Shown here piece by piece: positions 7,433 through 8,316 of a stretch of DNA of 8,316 nt. The translations under genes were made by a program, and so were the position numbers. Position 1 is the stretch's first letter, and each line of letters begins with the position of its first letter. Location of the stretch: positions 1 through 8,316 of the forward strand of contig JAAUTT010000158.1 of the NCBI GenBank assembly GCA_012031335.1, written 5' to 3'. The notes beneath the pieces were generated by a model. It was given only the letters and a program-made list of their open reading frames with translations. It ran no database searches and was not told the DNA's origin. This DNA is from Bacteroidales bacterium (GTDB lineage: Bacteria > Bacteroidota > Bacteroidia > Bacteroidales > JAAUTT01).

Positions 7433-7582
7433 CCGGTAGTACCACTCTTTTTCCTAAGCCGATTCGAAATGTACAGCATGGGTTTCAATTCCCATTTTTA
7501 ATGACTCTTTATACAGAAGGTCGCCCTGTGTGGCAAGTCCTCCCGGAGAAGGAGGGTAGTCGTATAAAACCAGTACTTTCAT
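7433..7582 (-). pseudogene. N-terminal stub of a GT-B glycosyltransferase, interrupted by TAG
   Basis: On the minus strand an ATG at 7582 opens MKVLVLYDYPPSPGGLATQG, continuing D-L-L-Y-K and ending ...HAVHFESA at a TAG (7456-7454), 42 residues. The opening strand followed by a PP-x-PGG-L-A loop is the typical start of GT4/GT-B glycosyltransferases. The frame after the TAG still reads EKEWYYR, which fits the same family, so the TAG interrupts real coding sequence. After about 7433 the frame loses any likeness, although another frame (7430-7341) reads YFGTWYKPFISDCV, faintly similar. A full enzyme needs some 350 or more residues, and the DUF6268 gene ends only about 80 bases further on, so the body is missing. 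It lies about 70 bases downstream of the deacetylase and was probably its operon partner. Either a deletion or an assembly join could explain the loss. Confidence 0.68.
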
Positions 7583-7651
7583 GATGTATTTAAAATTGTT
7601 GTTTTATGAATTTATCAGCGGATAAGGAGCGTCATAAATTTGAGTGAGTGT
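7583..7651 (-). other. Spacer between deacetylase stop and glycosyltransferase stub
   Basis: These 69 AT-rich bases hold no ORF, no clear hairpin and no convincing promoter. The spacing is compatible with co-transcription of the deacetylase and the former glycosyltransferase gene. Confidence 0.4.
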
Positions 7652-8293
7652 TTAGATTTTCTTTATCCATTTTCTTGCATCAGCGGGGTCGGTGAACTTC
7701 CAGAAAGCCTCCGCTTTGGGAGTGGTTAAGGCTTCCCAACCATTTGTTTCATAACCATAAGTTTCGGTAATGATACTCAGTTTTCTCAGCCATATTCTTT
7801 TGGTAAGCATGCGATAAACAGAGGCGTTTTCAACAGGTCGCGGGTAATATGCCTTGTTGCCATCCTCGTAGGCAAATGTCCGGAGTTCGCCGGTTTTGAT
7901 TTTTCCCGCATACCATAGTTTGATTACAGCTTTGCTAACTTCTTCGTGTCTGATATGACGGGTGTATTCTCCCGTTGGATTATGTGTGATTATAACATCG
8001 AAAGATTCCGGAGGCAATAAGCTGAGAATGGTGTTTTCGACAACCCTTTCATCCAGTCGCATCTGTTCCGGACCATCGTCCAGGTCGCCCATGATACCTT
8101 CACATCTTAAAATTTTCATGGTGTCATGAAATTTCCGGGCACGATCGGGATCGTTTTTCCTGCAAAGACAAATTACCAGGCATTTCCAGGCAGGATGACT
8201 CAGGATGGTTCCGCCGGCCCATAATGTTTCATCATCGGGATGTGCTACAATCAGGGCAATAGATTTAGGAGAGGCGTGGGTTTTAAACTTCAT
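7652..8293 (-). CDS. PIG-L/LmbE-family zinc-dependent N-acetylglucosaminyl deacetylase
   Basis: The 213-residue protein begins MKFKTHASPKSIALI and carries V-A-H-P-D-D-E at residues 16-22, the defining metal and catalytic motif of the PIG-L/LmbE family. Later it has THNPTGEYTRHIRHEEV (103-119), giving the H-x-x-H pair (His113, His116). Likely zinc ligands are His18, Asp21 and His116, with Asp20 as general base, by analogy with MshB and BshB. Such enzymes remove the acetyl group from GlcNAc attached to a carrier (inositol, malate or a lipid or glycan precursor). The substrate here cannot be told. There is no signal peptide, so it is cytoplasmic. The frame is intact. The start lies 23 bases from the window edge, so its promoter is not visible. 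A dyad CCAAA-T-TTTGG (8295-8305) sits just before the start. The glycosyltransferase stub downstream on the same strand suggests a two-gene glycoconjugate unit. Confidence 0.9.
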   Translation of the reverse strand: MKFKTHASPKSIALIVAHPDDETLWAGGTILSHPAWKCLVICLCRKNDPDRARKFHDTMKILRCEGIMGDLDDGPEQMRLDERVVENTILSLLPPESFDVIITHNPTGEYTRHIRHEEVSKAVIKLWYAGKIKTGELRTFAYEDGNKAYYPRPVENASVYRMLTKRIWLRKLSIITETYGYETNGWEALTTPKAEAFWKFTDPADARKWIKKI

Positions 8294-8316
8294 TCCAAAT
8301 TTTGGATTTTAGATTT

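Overview
The window looks like a chromosomal piece of a Bacteroidota genome, probably a marine, sediment or gut-type Bacteroidales relative. The reasons are the protein families present (a DUF2147-like protein, a TolC/HlyD/split MacB-type efflux operon, a PagL-like acyloxyacyl hydrolase, a DUF6268 barrel), the A-rich leaders without strong Shine-Dalgarno sequences, and G/C-rich intergenic repeats that I associate with this phylum. No rRNA, tRNA, CRISPR array or transposase gene was seen.

Layout. Positions 1-320 hold the 3' part of a small secreted DUF2147-like protein. Positions 325-4651 hold a tight four-gene plus-strand operon for a tripartite efflux pump: a TolC-type outer-membrane channel, a lipoprotein periplasmic adaptor, a MacB/LolC-type permease and its separate LolD/MacB-type ATPase. 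Gaps are 1-4 bases. Positions 4652-5044 are non-coding and contain two different structured repeats: a roughly 125-bp palindromic MITE-like element, then a block of stacked hairpins. Positions 5045-7351 hold three plus-strand outer-membrane beta-barrel genes: a PagL-like lipid A deacylase homologue, an unassigned barrel and a DUF6268 barrel. On the minus strand, 8293-7652 is an intact PIG-L/LmbE zinc deacetylase. Downstream of it lies only the N-terminal stub of a glycosyltransferase (7582-7433), broken by an in-frame TAG.

How the genes fit together. The efflux proteins should form one envelope-spanning machine: ATPase and permease in the inner membrane, the adaptor in the periplasm and TolC in the outer membrane. 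The next three genes also build or modify the outer membrane. The PIG-L and glycosyltransferase pair suggests an N-acetylglucosaminyl-conjugate pathway whose second enzyme is lost here.

The most important caution concerns sequence quality. Seven clear frame breaks, plus one inferred, occur in otherwise well-conserved genes. Each can be repaired by one base, most often in or beside a short homopolymer, and all key motifs survive. This points to sequencing or assembly indels rather than a decayed locus, so I annotate these genes as single frameshifted CDSs. I found no convincing new biological system. The most interesting items are the glycosyltransferase stub and the two repeat structures.
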